64,000 nucleotides of DNA from Aspergillus flavus (taxonomy: Eukaryota > Ascomycota > Eurotiomycetes > Eurotiales > Aspergillaceae). The stretch lies in the NCBI RefSeq assembly GCF_009017415.1, contig NC_092408.1, positions 496,001 to 560,000 of the forward strand, in the 5' to 3' direction. Made by a program: the position numbers and the translations under genes. Of this stretch, positions 39,596 through 51,829 are shown piece by piece (the stretch's first letter is position 1; each line of letters opens with the position of its first letter). The notes beneath the pieces are model-generated. The model saw only the letters and a list, made by a program, of their open reading frames with translations. It was not told the DNA's origin and did no database searches.

Positions 39596-41595
39596 ATGGC
39601 CACGGAAGCTTCTATCGCGGAAGGGATCCTAAAGAGGCCGCTGTATGGTCCGTACTTATTTTGACTTCTTTCCGTGCTGCGCTTTCTGTTTTACATACAA
39701 TCCCGTCACTGACGCCCGATTTAGTGTATGATCTTCCGCAGGAACTACTCGCAACGTTGAGCACCAAAAGCGAGGATGATGCGATAAGTACACCAGATAA
39801 TGCAGTTAATACACCCGAAAGGTCCGAAGATACTGTACAAGAACATGCGGTTGCTACATCTACCTCTTGCGCCCTCTGTAATGTTTCTTTCTTGAATGTC
39901 CAAGAGCAGCGAGGTCATGTCCGGTCAGATCACCATCGGTACAATCTCAAGGCCCAGCTTCGAGGCAATCCCACATTGAACGAGGTTGAGTTCAACAAGG
40001 CGGTTGGGGAGTTGGACGAATCGATTTCTGGATCCGAGTCGTCATCGGAAGAGGATGAAGACGACGGGACGCAGCTCACTGCCTTGTTGAAAAGGCAAGC
40101 GAAGATCTCGCAAACAGGTGAAGAAGAGGATGCGCCATCGAATAAGCGGACCGGAAAGAATCCGTTATTTTGGCTTTCGAGCTCTCTTCTACCGTCCAAC
40201 ACTTCGTTAGGTGTATATAGGGCTTTGTTCTCAGATGCTGAACAGGAAGAGCCTATGTACCTTGTTGATTCTCTGCGGAAGAAACAACTAGCCCCCATCA
40301 ACACGCCACGGAATAATGACCAGACTCAAGGGCCTTCTGCATCATCTAGCCCAAATGTATTCCTGTGTATGATCGGTGGTGGTCACTTTGCGGCAATGAT
40401 CGTTTCCCTGGCCCCTGAAATTCACCGCAAACAAGGCGGCGTGGTCGAGAGGCAGGCTCGAGTGATAGCGCACAAAACGTTCCATCGTTATACAACTAGG
40501 CGAAAACAGGGAGGATCGCAATCTGCTAGCGATGCTGCTAGAGGAGCTGCACATTCGGCTGGTTCTAGTCTAAGACGTTACAATGAGGCTGCGCTGGAGA
40601 AGGAGATTAGAGAACTGTTATCAGATTGGAGGAAAATGATCGATGATGCCCAATTGCTATTTGTTCGGGCCACAGGCAGTACAAATCGTCGGATTTTGTT
40701 CGGTCAGTACGATGGTCAGGTTCTGAGGCAGAACGACCCTAGGTTGAGAGGGTTCCCCTTCAGCACACGCCGCGCTACTCAAGGAGAACTTATGAGATGC
40801 TTCAAGGAATTGACTCGCGTAAAAGTGAGTCAGATTGATGAAGCCGCCCTTGCAGCAGCTGAGACCAAACAACGAGAGGAAACATCAAAACCATCTACTC
40901 CACGGCCTCAGCAGCAAAAGCCAAAAGTGTCTAAGGAGGACGAAGCTGCTATGCTTCATACAACCCAAATACAGGCACTCATCCGTCGCTCTAAAATCCC
41001 AGCATTGATGTCGTATCTCTCTAAGAACTCGATTCCCTCTTCCTTCACGTTCCAGCCCTCAGATTCTCAGCAGAACTTCCGTTGTCCTACTGCTCTTCAT
41101 CTCGCTTCAAACCTTAATTCACCAGCGATGGTTTCTGCCCTTCTTACCAAAGCGGAGGCAGACCCGACAGCCATCAATGGTGAAGGGAGAACACCCTTTG
41201 AGCTCGCAGGTGATCGGGCCACGCGTGATGCCTTCCGCGTTGCTCGTCACGAACTTGGCGAGTCGAAATGGAACTGGGATGTCGCCAAGGTGCCATCGCC
41301 AATATCAAAAGCCGACGTTGATAGCAGGGCAGAAAGGGAGCGAAAAGCAGCAGAGGAAGAAGAGAAAAATCGACGTAAAGCTGAATTACATCGCTTGAAG
41401 ATGGAGGATGCCGCCAAGGAAGCTTTACAAGCAAAGCGCTCGGGTGGCAGAGCCTTAGGATCCGTAGAGAAGACTGCTTCCGAGAAAAGGGAGGAAGAAA
41501 TGCGTGGCATGACGCCAGAAATGAGGATGCGATTGGAAAGAGAACGCCGGGCACGGGCAGCTGAAGAACGTATCAAGCGGATGCAAGGGAAGTAG
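39596..41595 (+). CDS. vms1: Vms1/ANKZF1-type tRNA hydrolase
   Basis: Exon 1 is 39596-39647, a 77-nt intron spans 39648-39724 (donor GTCCGT), and exon 2 is 39725-41595, giving 640 aa. Splicing joins LKRPLY to VYDLPQELL, the usual N-terminal motif of the family. A C2H2 zinc finger has Cys66, Cys69, His82 and His87 or His88. The release-factor-like VLRF1 domain follows (about 225-395) with GGSQ at 280-283, whose Gln283 fits the catalytic glutamine, and SLRRYNEAAL just after. Two ankyrin repeats lie near 455-510. A charged coiled coil ends in an RARAAEERIKR segment like a VCP/Cdc48-interacting motif. Vms1 cleaves peptidyl-tRNA on stalled 60S subunits and protects mitochondria. All key elements seem intact. 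Confidence 0.92.
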
Positions 41596-41941
41596 CGAGC
41601 ACTTACCAGCTGCAATTGATAGACAGAATAAGCCGGGCCTTGTTCTTCGATCACGATGCGCAAGACAAAAGGTATGCCGATTTCTTACGAATGATAGAAA
41701 CGAATAAAAAGAGATACTCTTTTTACCTGGTGTATATATTGACATATGATACGAGAAGTGGGCTTTGCCTTACCTCACCTCTCCGTGTTTGCCGAATAAG
41801 CCTGTTTGCAGTATGAATTGAGGCGAACAACCGTCGAAGTAAAAAACCCTCGTCTAATAAAAGCCACACATTCCATCAATTCTATGTATGTACAATATAT
41901 CAAGAGCAGAAAGACGAGAATATACAGCGCCCTTTCAAGAC
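41596..41941. other. Convergent 3' flanks of vms1 and the small secreted protein gene
   Basis: 345 bp between stop codons on opposite strands. No gene or terminator structure recognised. Confidence 0.4.
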
Positions 41942-42908
41942 TTAAAAAGAGTGCTCATGAATGTTGATGGTAGTCACCTTCCAAGTCTTGCCATTGTCGG
42001 AGGTCGTCAAGCCAGAGGAGTCAGCATCAGTGAGGCCGAGGGTATCACGGAAGGTCAGGTCAGCGGAATCGAGGACGATGGTAGTATCAAGGTACTCTGT
42101 ACAACGGTTTAGTTCTCTTTAGGAAGACGCTGAGCTACGGTAGTACTTACGGTGCGCAGCAACAGTGCTCTTAGAGGCGTTGTCCTGGGCCTCGACGGCG
42201 GTACCCCATCCTTGGGCCTGGCCAGAGCCTTCACGGTGTCAGTCATGGCGATTACCAAGGAGTAGGAATTAGGAACTTACTGGTTGAGAGGCTCGAGACG
42301 ACTTCACCGTTGATAGACACTGTCTGGTCGTATTTGCCGGTACTATCGTTGTACTTGTCTGCATGGTGTTTGATTAGCTTCAAAACTGCGAGCAAACAAG
42401 GGTGCGAGCTTAGGGTAACTTACAATGCATAACAAGCTTGTCGCCTGCAGAGGCCGGAACTTGTTTACCGCCTAGTTGGGTTCCTGTTTCCCATCAGTAA
42501 TGTGCACTTGTATATCTTTATTCGCATCCTTTACCCTGCAGAGTACTTGCCCATGTGCACCATTGGCCAGAGCTTGCGCCACAGTTTCTGTATGTAAATC
42601 GATTAGTATGTGTGACTTGAGCTGCAGTATAGTACATTGTTCTTTAGTCAAAGTACTTACGATGCAGGGTCCGAGAAAGACACAGCGAGAGCCTGGATCA
42701 GGTCACCACCGCTGGTACCCATTCCCGGCCAGAGTGCAAGACGATCTTCCTGAGGGCTTGGTGCTTCAGGCAACACCAGCGTAGTAGTCGCTTCACGGAT
42801 CCATGACTTGGTAGGGCCGAGGGAGAACGCAGGACCGAAGACGATGTTATCCTGGGCATTGACCAAGCCGAGAATGGTGAGGGAGGCAAGGCTTCTGAGA
42901 CCGCGCAT
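41942..42908 (-). CDS. Small secreted protein, conserved-looking, function unknown
   Basis: Six exons: 42908-42661, 42587-42535, 42483-42424, 42358-42281, 42228-42151, 42096-41942, with introns of 73, 51, 65, 52 and 54 nt, all GT-AG with good donors. Every junction keeps frame, giving 223 aa. The start gives a clear signal peptide (MRGLRSLASLTILGLVNAQ). The mature protein is rich in Thr/Ser/Gly and beta-prone and has regularly spaced aromatic residues (SWIREATTTLVLPEAP, CGASSGQWCTW, HYKYNDSTGKY, KTWKVTTINIHEH). The overall look suggests a jelly-roll or lectin-like beta-sandwich, as in eqolisins or concanavalin-like proteins, but no catalytic motif is seen. I recall similar hypothetical proteins in Aspergillus but cannot name a family. 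It is divergent from the FHA-kinase gene. Confidence 0.82.
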
Positions 42909-44006
42909 TTTCAATGTCGAGTTGTGATGGGCTGGTTTTGTGTATGGCTTGAGAGGACAGCGAAGGAAAGCTTGCACCCTGGGGGTTATTTGTGTTTATA
43001 TGGTAGTCGGGCTCATCCGAAGAAGGCCCGTGGAAGGGCTTAGATCTACATAATTTCTCCGTTTGGCCCGTCAATGTGAGTCGATAGTTTCATTCCTTAA
43101 TATCCTGAAACTGGCGGTGGATTAGCCCGCGGGTCATGGTGCAGCTAAGCTCCGGTCAGGGGCACACTAGTTTCACATCGGCAGATGTTGTGGTGTGGCT
43201 ATTCTTGTCCCTGTCTCAATGTTATATAGTGTTTTGACTCCACGAATGTTTTGGATAAAGCCCTGATAAGTGGAAGAACTTGTTCTAAACAATGATTGGT
43301 GGGTTGTTAAGGTAGGGCTATTGCCGTGAGGAGTTTGGACAACGATCGGCAGTTGAATATCCCAGGTTCTATATTCAACTTATTCTAGACTCAATGCCAT
43401 ATACTACGCTCCAGAAAAGCGTTCAATGAATTAACATGACATGGCCAATGTACTTTCCTTGTGGTCGATCGACCCTCCTATACAAATGTGGTTTGATATT
43501 GTATCTCTATAGTAATCTAACTCTGAAACATTACAAATTGTCATGTAAGTGTCCGATATTGTAACAACCTTTTCCCCAAAGCTCCTATAAAATTAACTGG
43601 GAAAGGGGAATGTTCTTGCGAAGAATGGTGTGGGACTACCGAGCTTTATACGGTCGAAACTAGATTTAGAGTTGCTGATGATTTAGGAACCCTGATATAG
43701 TATACCTGTGGCTTCCGGATGTTAATTAGTTTAGTATCTCTTAGATGTATAGAAAGTACTAGTGGCCCCGAGAACAATATGGAAGACTGCTTCTGATGTG
43801 ACGTCGTGATTTGATACCATAGCAGGTGACATGCACGAGACCTTTAACTTCCTCGACACGTCTCTCTCCCAGCAACGAATCACAGTTCCTACACCTCCAT
43901 TCATATCACTCCTTTACACCATTTATGTTATCTATGTGAAATTGCATTCTCATATGGACAACAGGCAATCAACTAGCCCCATTCAACTCTCCTATTCGGT
44001 TGTACT
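42909..44006. promoter_or_regulatory. Divergent promoter of the secreted protein and FHA-kinase genes
   Basis: 1.1 kb between divergent start codons. The sequence is AT-rich. No additional gene is seen, and no site could be assigned with confidence. Confidence 0.4.
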
Positions 44007-46079
44007 ATGTCGTTCTTATCAACACCTATTCACCTTGTTGGTACTGTATCAGTGTGGGATGCACAACTCAAAAGGGATATCGATTCTTTCCCTATATACA
44101 GTAACGCAGAAGTATACGTAGGTCGTGATCAAAGGCGCTGGTATGTTGCCCTTTATTTCGCTTCATCGAGAATTTCCGACACTGACTGAGCCCAAGCAAC
44201 CATGTCGTGAAGGACCCAGTCATCTCCAACATCCATCTACGGATCTACACAATTATATTTGACCGAGAAAACCCCGATGAAGTTGCGCCTTTAGTATATG
44301 CTCAAGACCTGTCGATGAATGGCACCTCATGGAACGGTTACCCTATGGGAAAGGGCAGGGGAAGTTTTCTTCTTAGTGACGGTGATGTACTACAGTTGTC
44401 TCCGAGGCTCTCTCTACATATCCGTTGCGCTGCCCAGGGGAAAGAAGATTGTTTTGACATGCTTCAAATGATAGAGATGAAGGCAAGTCTCCTTATTTCC
44501 CGCGGGCCGCGTTGTGTTTGCTGATCAACGGCAAAGGTGTTTGAAGACCAGTACAAAGTTACACCGCAAAAGTTGGGATCTGGAGCTTACGGACAAGTAC
44601 ACATGGCATTTAAGAAGAGCACCGGTCAGCAACTCGCGTGTAAGATTGTGGACCTCCGAGCTTTGAAGAACAAGGTTATTAGGGAAGCAGAAGATCAGCA
44701 GTCTAGGCACTTTAAAGAAAGCACGTTTCCCCACAGCAAAAACAGGTTACTCGTTATTCGTGCTTTTAAGGAATCACTTCAAAGGAAAATCCAGGGGAGA
44801 CTTGACGTATACAGCCGCGAGGCCAGGATACTTGAAAGCCTTTGTCATGTAAGTTTCGTATTCACAAATCATTGCCGATCCTGACATGGTTAGCCCAACA
44901 TCATTAGGATTGAGAAAGTCATCGAATCGAGCAATACAATGTGGGTTCCTAGATGCTTTCTCTGGGAGTTAACTAAATCTGAACAGTTACCTCTTCCAGG
45001 AGCTCGTGACTGCTGGTGACCTATTCTCCTACATCCAGTATAAAGGCGGAAAATTAGATGATATTGAAGCCGCAGTCATCGTGCGACAGGTCCTGATGGC
45101 CTTGGACTATCTGCACCAGCGGGGAATTGTCCATCGTGATCTGAAGCCAGACAATATTCTTATGACATCTCTAGCAGATGGATGCAGAGTCGTGCTCACT
45201 GATTTCGGATGCGCCAGACTTGTGCGGCCAACTATTGAGCGGATGTCTACGCTGATCGGCACATTCGACTATAGCGCCCCGTTAGTATGACGCAAGCAAA
45301 AATGGCCATGGAAGCTAATATTCCTATATAGTGAGATGCACAAGTCTAAGCAAGGCTATACAAAAGCCGTAGATTTGTGGTCGCTGGGCTGTGTAGCAGC
45401 CGTACTCCTGACCGGGGACATTCCATTTAAGAACTCATTGACAGCTCATCCGACAGATCTTTCTCGAGAGCGTAATCTTGAGAAACTCGAAGCCGATATG
45501 GACTGGAACAGAATTGGACAACGCGCGAGGGACTTTGTCCGCAAGCTTCTCGTGTTTGATGAAACGAAGCGCATAGACGTTAAGCAAGCGCTGAATCACA
45601 ACTGGTTCACCAACCCAGCTCATCGGGTGGAGTTCGAAGCGCTATACCGACGAGCGATCAGGGGTTGGCAGCCTCGTACGCATAAGGGTCCTCTAATTAC
45701 CGATCTAGGTAGCTTAATGAGAATACCAGAGCAAAGGAGCGAAGCCATGCAGACCCTGTGCTCTGACGGGTATTCGAGGGACCATTCAGGACAGTCATAT
45801 GCTACTGAAGACATGCTATGTCAGATAAGGGATTCGCCAACACCGTCAGGCTCACAGGAATATGAGTTACGTCGTGGACATTCCGCGTCCATGTCCACGA
45901 CTCTTTCAGACCCTGAACTCCCGCCGCACTGCTGGGTAGGATATGCAGACACGAGTCCACCAAGATATCCACATAAAAATCAAGACCGAGATTTTCCCTG
46001 CCCAGATCCAATGAAATTTATCCTGCAGGAGCAAGTTCCTCACATGCAAGCCTTCAGTGCAGGATATGGTATGACTTGA
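44007..46079 (+). CDS. FHA-domain Ser/Thr kinase (Chk2/Mek1 family)
   Basis: Six exons: 44007-44140, 44197-44482, 44537-44848, 44894-44940, 44987-45280, 45332-46079, giving 606 aa. The intron at 44483-44536 is of the GC-AG type (AAG|GCAAGT). An FHA domain opens the protein (Arg40 in VGRD, Ser55-Asn56 and His58 in ISNIH), so it should bind phosphothreonine. The kinase domain has the Gly loop GSGAYG (154-159), Lys176, HRD 309-311, DFG 332-334 and APE 357-359. A basic insert of about 45 residues follows beta 3. One N-terminal FHA plus kinase fits Chk2/Cds1 and meiotic Mek1, kinases of the DNA-damage or recombination checkpoint; I cannot decide between them. The C terminus is uncertain: splicing 46069-46179 would replace the last two residues with a Lys/His-rich tail ending at 46232. 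Confidence 0.88.
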
Positions 46080-49000
46080 TCCGCCTAGTAACCGGCAGTA
46101 CGCGGATACACGCCTATTCACAAACTATGGAAATCAAGGATTCACTTTCTATGTTGAAAGGGGGTTCATTGTCTTGCAGGCAAACACCAAACGGGGCACT
46201 GCATCAAAAAGAAAGGCCGTCATGAAAGGTGAACTCTCAAGAAAGCTAAGAAGATGCCCAAGAGCAAGTAGTAATCAGGTGGTGATACGTAGTCCGAACA
46301 AGAAAAACCTAATAATAGAAATACTTCTGACCTGAATGTAATTTTACTTTCAATAGTTTATCGCCCGTGTAAAGCAAAAGACTCGTGTAAGCATGCATTG
46401 AGTTCTTCACAGCCCGACTTCAACTTACTGCTGAAAAGGTATCGTTTAGGCGATGCAGACGGTTAGACCCAGGCTCATGCACGCATGTATTGAAGGTCTA
46501 GAAAAACAAAACCTAGGAGGAAATAGGGAAAAGTTTCCTTCTGTAAAAAAAAGGAGAGACAACAAAGCCAGACCGACATCGGTTCTATTTTTGTCGAAAC
46601 AGGCACCTCGCCGAATGGCCGACGTCAGCAAAACTGCTAGTCATGAGACAAAAATAGGTCATAGGATACAGCGACTGGGGGGAGCAAAGGATAGTCGAGA
46701 AGGGATTAGTCAAAACTAGCAAAGGGGGCAAAAAGAAGTGAAGAGGGAGCAGTACGGTCTACAAAGTGGTCTTCGACGATGTACCATGAAAGGGTTGAGA
46801 CGGGCTACTGAACTTGGGTAGCCATATGATCTTGCTAATAGGGAGAGCTAGGAAGACGCGACGAGGGAGAAGAAGGTGTCTGGTCCAAGGTACCTCCTAT
46901 CCCCTCTCAAAGGACAATGTTCAATGGGTCTGATTGTACCCTTGATTTGGTAACCCTACGTCTATTATTAGCACTCATTTCCTTTGCACTGTGCATTCAG
47001 TCTATCTCGACTGGAGGGTACGAGGTTGTCAGCCTTCGTGTTATGTAAGGCGCCGCAATGGCGGATTAATTCATTGGATAAATTTGAGATTATGGAGGGT
47101 GAAGACGAACTAGGGACCTGTGTTACTAAGTTGAGTAAAAATGGGTTGTCCTGAAGGAGTCAAGGAGAATTGACCTGGGATGTGTGGTGATATCAGCGGG
47201 GGAAGACATTCGCTCGACATGCCTTGTTCTGTTATCGATAGGGGGAAGTCAAAGAAGGTCGATCTTGAGGGAGGTTTACAACCCTAAAGACAAAGAAGAG
47301 GAGCGAAACGTGCCATTGGAGGAGAAAAAGAGCGAAAGCAATCTTACCAGCCACCCAAAGGCACAAGAAAGGATATCATCTATACAAAGGATCTACGGTG
47401 TGGCATCATAGGCGGAAAGGGATCAGACCTTACCACAACCGGTAATACAAGGACTTGCATCTGTCAAATGATAATGCAGGTGCGAGTTGAATGTTCTGCA
47501 GACTCGTGCCCTGTGAGTGTAGTCTCCACTGTGCGGCGATTTTCTCGCATCTGGTTGCACCGGTTCCTGATACCCCTTGCATTAGTCTTGGATTCCACCT
47601 GGAGGCTGGGGTGCAGCTGAAGGGTCGGCGTTTTCTTTTTTGGGTTTGGCTGTCTCGCAGTAAGCTTTCTTAGGATTCAGGGTCAGTGTTCTTTGCTTTT
47701 ACCTGCTACTGAGGCGAATAGTAGGTTGTCATTGTTGGATGATTGTATGAGGGGTGAGTAACCCTTCCCAACCTCCTGGTTCCTGTACTCCTCTGTACTC
47801 CCATAGAGTATCAATGAGAGAAGGCTTGGGCCATAGTTTATTTTCCTTTGGACCATTCACATGATATGTTTTTCCCGGAAAGAGGTTAATCAGCTGTAGT
47901 TAACGAGCCTGATCTGTGGATTGTCATCTCTGCTGATGTCGATGCAACTGTACCGTCCACCAAGTGGTACCCTGGCGTACTCGTAGAATTTGCTGCAGCA
48001 GTCTGCGAGATAACGCGACATTGTGGATTCCGACCAAATCCCCGAGATCAAGGATCAGTACCACCTGATTGTCAACGCAAGGCAGCGCAATTGCCCGAAT
48101 GCGCGTCCGTGACGTGTGGTGGCGGGGTTGCAGCTCTAGACAAGGAGCCCAATAGATCTGAATCAGGACACACTAACCAACAGCATATGCTCCAAGACAT
48201 AAATAGAAAGGGACAGTCAGGCAATACCAGATACTGCCAATCGTATCATCAACTGATTTGTTTGAGTTCCATCGAACCTCGAGCAAGAATGCGGGAGTGA
48301 CGACCCTTGGCCCTTCAGCGAAGCAAGGAGGTCGCGTATCTCTGATAAGATCGTGCACGATAGGAGGAATTTTATCTAGCCACCTCATTTTCTCGGACGA
48401 TTAGCCGGATTAGCAACGCCTTGAACAGGGGCTTGGCTCCTGTTCTCGTTCTTTTTCTCGCCTAGTCGGAGGACGATAATATCGCTCATGCAGGTGGTGG
48501 GTTGATGTTCGTAACGTGACCTTGTCATCTGAAGCCTTCAACGGCCGGAGCCTGATCAGTGCCGCCTGTGATTGGTCTACGCGTAACGTGTCACGACGCG
48601 GATGTACGCGACGCGTTCGCGATTCCGATAGTGTGGGATGCAATATAACCCAATTGGGAATAAGGAGTATAGAGATGATCCAATGAACTCAAGTCAATTG
48701 AAGACAAAAGTGTTGCCTGATGATTGATTCTACGTTTGGGATGGAGGTGCTCTTTAATACTGATTTCCTGAAAGGGTTCATGAGCGGGATGAATCAATGT
48801 TGAAGCTCCTCAAGGAAGAATGGGAGAGGATGGAATCCAGGTCTACACTCTAATCTTGATCTAGGGTATATCGAGGAGCGATTGTACTCGTTGTAGGGTG
48901 AGTAGAAGATAGGGAATGGATTACATGTGTTTTGCCCGACATTATAGTCTAATTGTCTGTGTAAGTGGCTACTGTAGAGCTTGGCCAATATCGAATTCAA

Positions 49001-50063
49001 CCGCCACATATGCTCCGCTCCGATGAAGAGCATTGATGCTGCAAGTGACGATTCTCATGCATTGCAGCAGCTGCAATGCAACTCGAAATCCGTGCTGCAA
49101 CGGCACGGGCCATGGAAGAGGATGTCGTCAGGTATTGCTGACAAGGAAAAAGTGGGATGATGCATGGCAAGCAAGGGCGTGAGACGGAGCTGGTCGCACG
49201 CCCTGTCTTCAGTAAAGTCAAAAATAAACCCGTCTCGTGGGTGGCTTTTCGGCGGTTTTTTTTTTGCTCTCTCAGATAATGCCTTGCTTCATGCATCCCT
49301 CTTTGAAGACTCCCTTTTGTCCTTGTCTCACTACAGCCGAGAAGAGGGTGGGTAGGGGAGAGATTGTAGTTCTTTGTAGACCTTCATAATAGAGCCATTC
49401 CCCTGGAACAGGGAGAAGAAGAGAGCAACAACCCTGAGTAGAAAGAAAGAGGGAGAGCAAAGGAACCCTAAGGGATATGATTAGACTTGAACCATCAGTC
49501 ATCCTTTGTTAAGACATTCTTGCCTTATTGAGAGGGACGTTCGTTTGCTTCAGTCCACCTTTTCATCATTGTAATTGAGAAACTTGCACTCGGAAGTGGT
49601 TTCTTTCGTCATTCTTTCGACACATATTTTGCAGGCCAGTTTTCAGCAGTGGCTTAACCAGTGGAACGGAGTCGACAAAGCACTTTGTCGTTTGCGGAAC
49701 ATTCCTCTCCTTTTCCCGTTGCTAAAGTTATCGTTCCCGCGCCACTCCCACTCATTTCCCCAACGTTGATCCATCTACCCACTCCCTCATCATCTATCTA
49801 TCAACGTACTCTTTCACCTCGTCGCATCACTCGGAACCAGTCCACCGTGAAGCGCTGATATCAAGATTCCTATTGGTTTGAGTTTCACCACCCAGTCTCT
49901 CCCGGGTCTTATCGTGACCTCCTCCGGCGCAAATCCAGCGCTGCCCGCGCAACCGGCGCACACAGCAATCGGCGATCTTGACCAACCACCACACCTTCTA
50001 CCATCGCACATTCTTTCGTCTCTCCATATCTTTCCCACGCGATCTTTACACATCTGCGCAATC
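46080..50063. other. 4 kb intergenic region
   Basis: No plausible gene on either strand; open frames are short and lack exon-like composition. It holds the 3' end of the kinase gene (possibly to 46232) and a long upstream region of the Myb-like gene, with pyrimidine-rich stretches at 49690-49860 that look like a promoter or leader. Confidence 0.45.
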
Positions 50064-50855
50064 ATGTTGCTTCCATCCGCTCTACCTTGCGACATGCGCC
50101 GCCCCGCGACTCAGGCGCGCCTGGACCCCAGCCGCCAATTCACAACCCCCCCACCATCCGACGATGACTTCCCATGTAGCAATGGTCTCTTGGGCACCTG
50201 TCGCGCCCTCCAATCGCTTCTAAACGCTTCACCCGCTCCTTCACCACGATGCGCAAAACCAGAGCGCCTTCAAAGTCCCCTTCACATCAGACCCACGCCT
50301 TCCGTCCGGTCGCGGTGGCAGAAGGACCCTAAGCCATCACCTAAACCTTCGCGAGGCGTCAACAAACGCAAGCGCGATCGCTCCGAAGTAATTGAGGACA
50401 CCAGCGACACAGAAATTATTACTCGTGGCATGCGATTCTCGACCCCGAAGCGCACTCGCCACGCCCCCTATGAACTTCCTTTGGGTCTCTCGCAATCAGA
50501 CTTTTATGCCCTTCACTCTCCACCAATCTCTCAGTCGCCTCCATCGCCTGCACACTGTCGTCAACTGGAACTGAGTCCCGAACAAAGCGCACAGTTGTTC
50601 AATCCTGACGCAGTGTTGCCATCTATCGAAGAGACACAGGAAACCCTGTCCACCGAGACATGGAATGCGGACGACGACCAGCGCCTTGTCGAGCTAGTTC
50701 TTCAGAATTTCCAGCTATCCCAACGAGATCTGGAGGACTGCGCGCGACGCATGGGCAAAGATGATGCCATCGTCGGACGTCGCTGGCAGGCCCTTGTGGG
50801 AGAGGGAAATGTCGGATTACGAAGTCGGCGAGTGACTCGTCCTCGTTGGCTATAG
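50064..50855 (+). CDS. Unrecognised protein with C-terminal Myb/SANT-like segment
   Basis: Single exon, 263 aa from the ATG at 50064 (A at -3). The frame is open further upstream, but only to a TTG, so this is the first in-frame ATG. The first 150 residues are disordered and Ser/Pro/Arg-rich, with basic NKRKRDR and RFSTPKRTR motifs that may target the nucleus. The last 65 residues (TWNADDDQRLVELVLQNF, then CARRMGKD and VGRRWQALVGEG) have the Trp/helix pattern of a Myb/SANT-like domain. I know no named family. A DNA- or chromatin-associated nuclear role is inference. The compact protein-like C terminus and coherent frame make it a likely real gene. Confidence 0.7.
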   Translation: MLLPSALPCDMRRPATQARLDPSRQFTTPPPSDDDFPCSNGLLGTCRALQSLLNASPAPSPRCAKPERLQSPLHIRPTPSVRSRWQKDPKPSPKPSRGVNKRKRDRSEVIEDTSDTEIITRGMRFSTPKRTRHAPYELPLGLSQSDFYALHSPPISQSPPSPAHCRQLELSPEQSAQLFNPDAVLPSIEETQETLSTETWNADDDQRLVELVLQNFQLSQRDLEDCARRMGKDDAIVGRRWQALVGEGNVGLRSRRVTRPRWL

Positions 50856-51829
50856 ATGCCTCTCTCTTCACGACTCTCTCTTTCTATCCTTTCTCCTCAT
50901 CTTTTCTTCACCCTTCTATGAACATCTTTGACGGATACCCGGTATCATGTATTCTACGGGCTCACGGTTCACTTTTCTTCAACTCCACACCGATGTATTA
51001 CTACCCTATCTCTTCTTCACATTTGTCTTTTTTATCCCTGTGACTTCTGGACTGAAATCGTCCTATCCTGTATTTCTTTCGTTTCTGTTCACCTAATGAG
51101 TTCTATGTATTGTTGACTGTACACCAGAGAGTGTGTTTCCTTTCTTCAATTTCTTGTATGATTTACCCTTACCTTTTTTCTTTTTCTTCGGTATTATGAT
51201 GTGCATTATTAGTTGCTTTTTATCTTACTATATGGACAATGGTCCTGAGTCTGGGGATACGAATGGCTTGGAGTTCAAAATCAAGGATCTTATTTCTCCT
51301 GCAATCTTGGAATTATTTTCGTAGTGTGGTTAAACTTGTAGATATTACTCTGGGTAGATGGGTTGAGATCGGTAAACAAGGATTAAGTTTTGGTATGATT
51401 ATTTATCTATATATCTTTTCTTCCTTGAATGTGGTGATTTGAGTGGATGTAACTAACATGACTGATTAGCTAAGGTTTACTTATAGATTGCCTCGGAGTT
51501 GCCTCCTGAGTGGTACTATGAAGGAAAATGATTTTGCGTTGCTTCAGTTCCTCTCGTAGCGACATCTCATGCTTATTCTATGTTCCAAGAGTTGCAAAGT
51601 GGTGGTAAATGGGCAGAAGATTTATTATAGAAAAGGCTCCACAGAAAACTATACAATTATAGTCTCGCTCATACAGTACATACATATCCAGGAAAGAACA
51701 AGGACCATAACGCCATACACCCAGCTCATGGTTAGTTAATAGATATTGGTGCTGATAGTGATATTGATAATGCCATTGCTAATATTATAGAAGAATGGTG
51801 AATCTGGCTGCCTGGCCTGCAGTGACAAG
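50856..51829. other. Convergent intergenic region
   Basis: T-rich 3' flank of the Myb-like gene and 3' flank of the AP-2 mu gene. Nothing else recognised. Confidence 0.4.
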
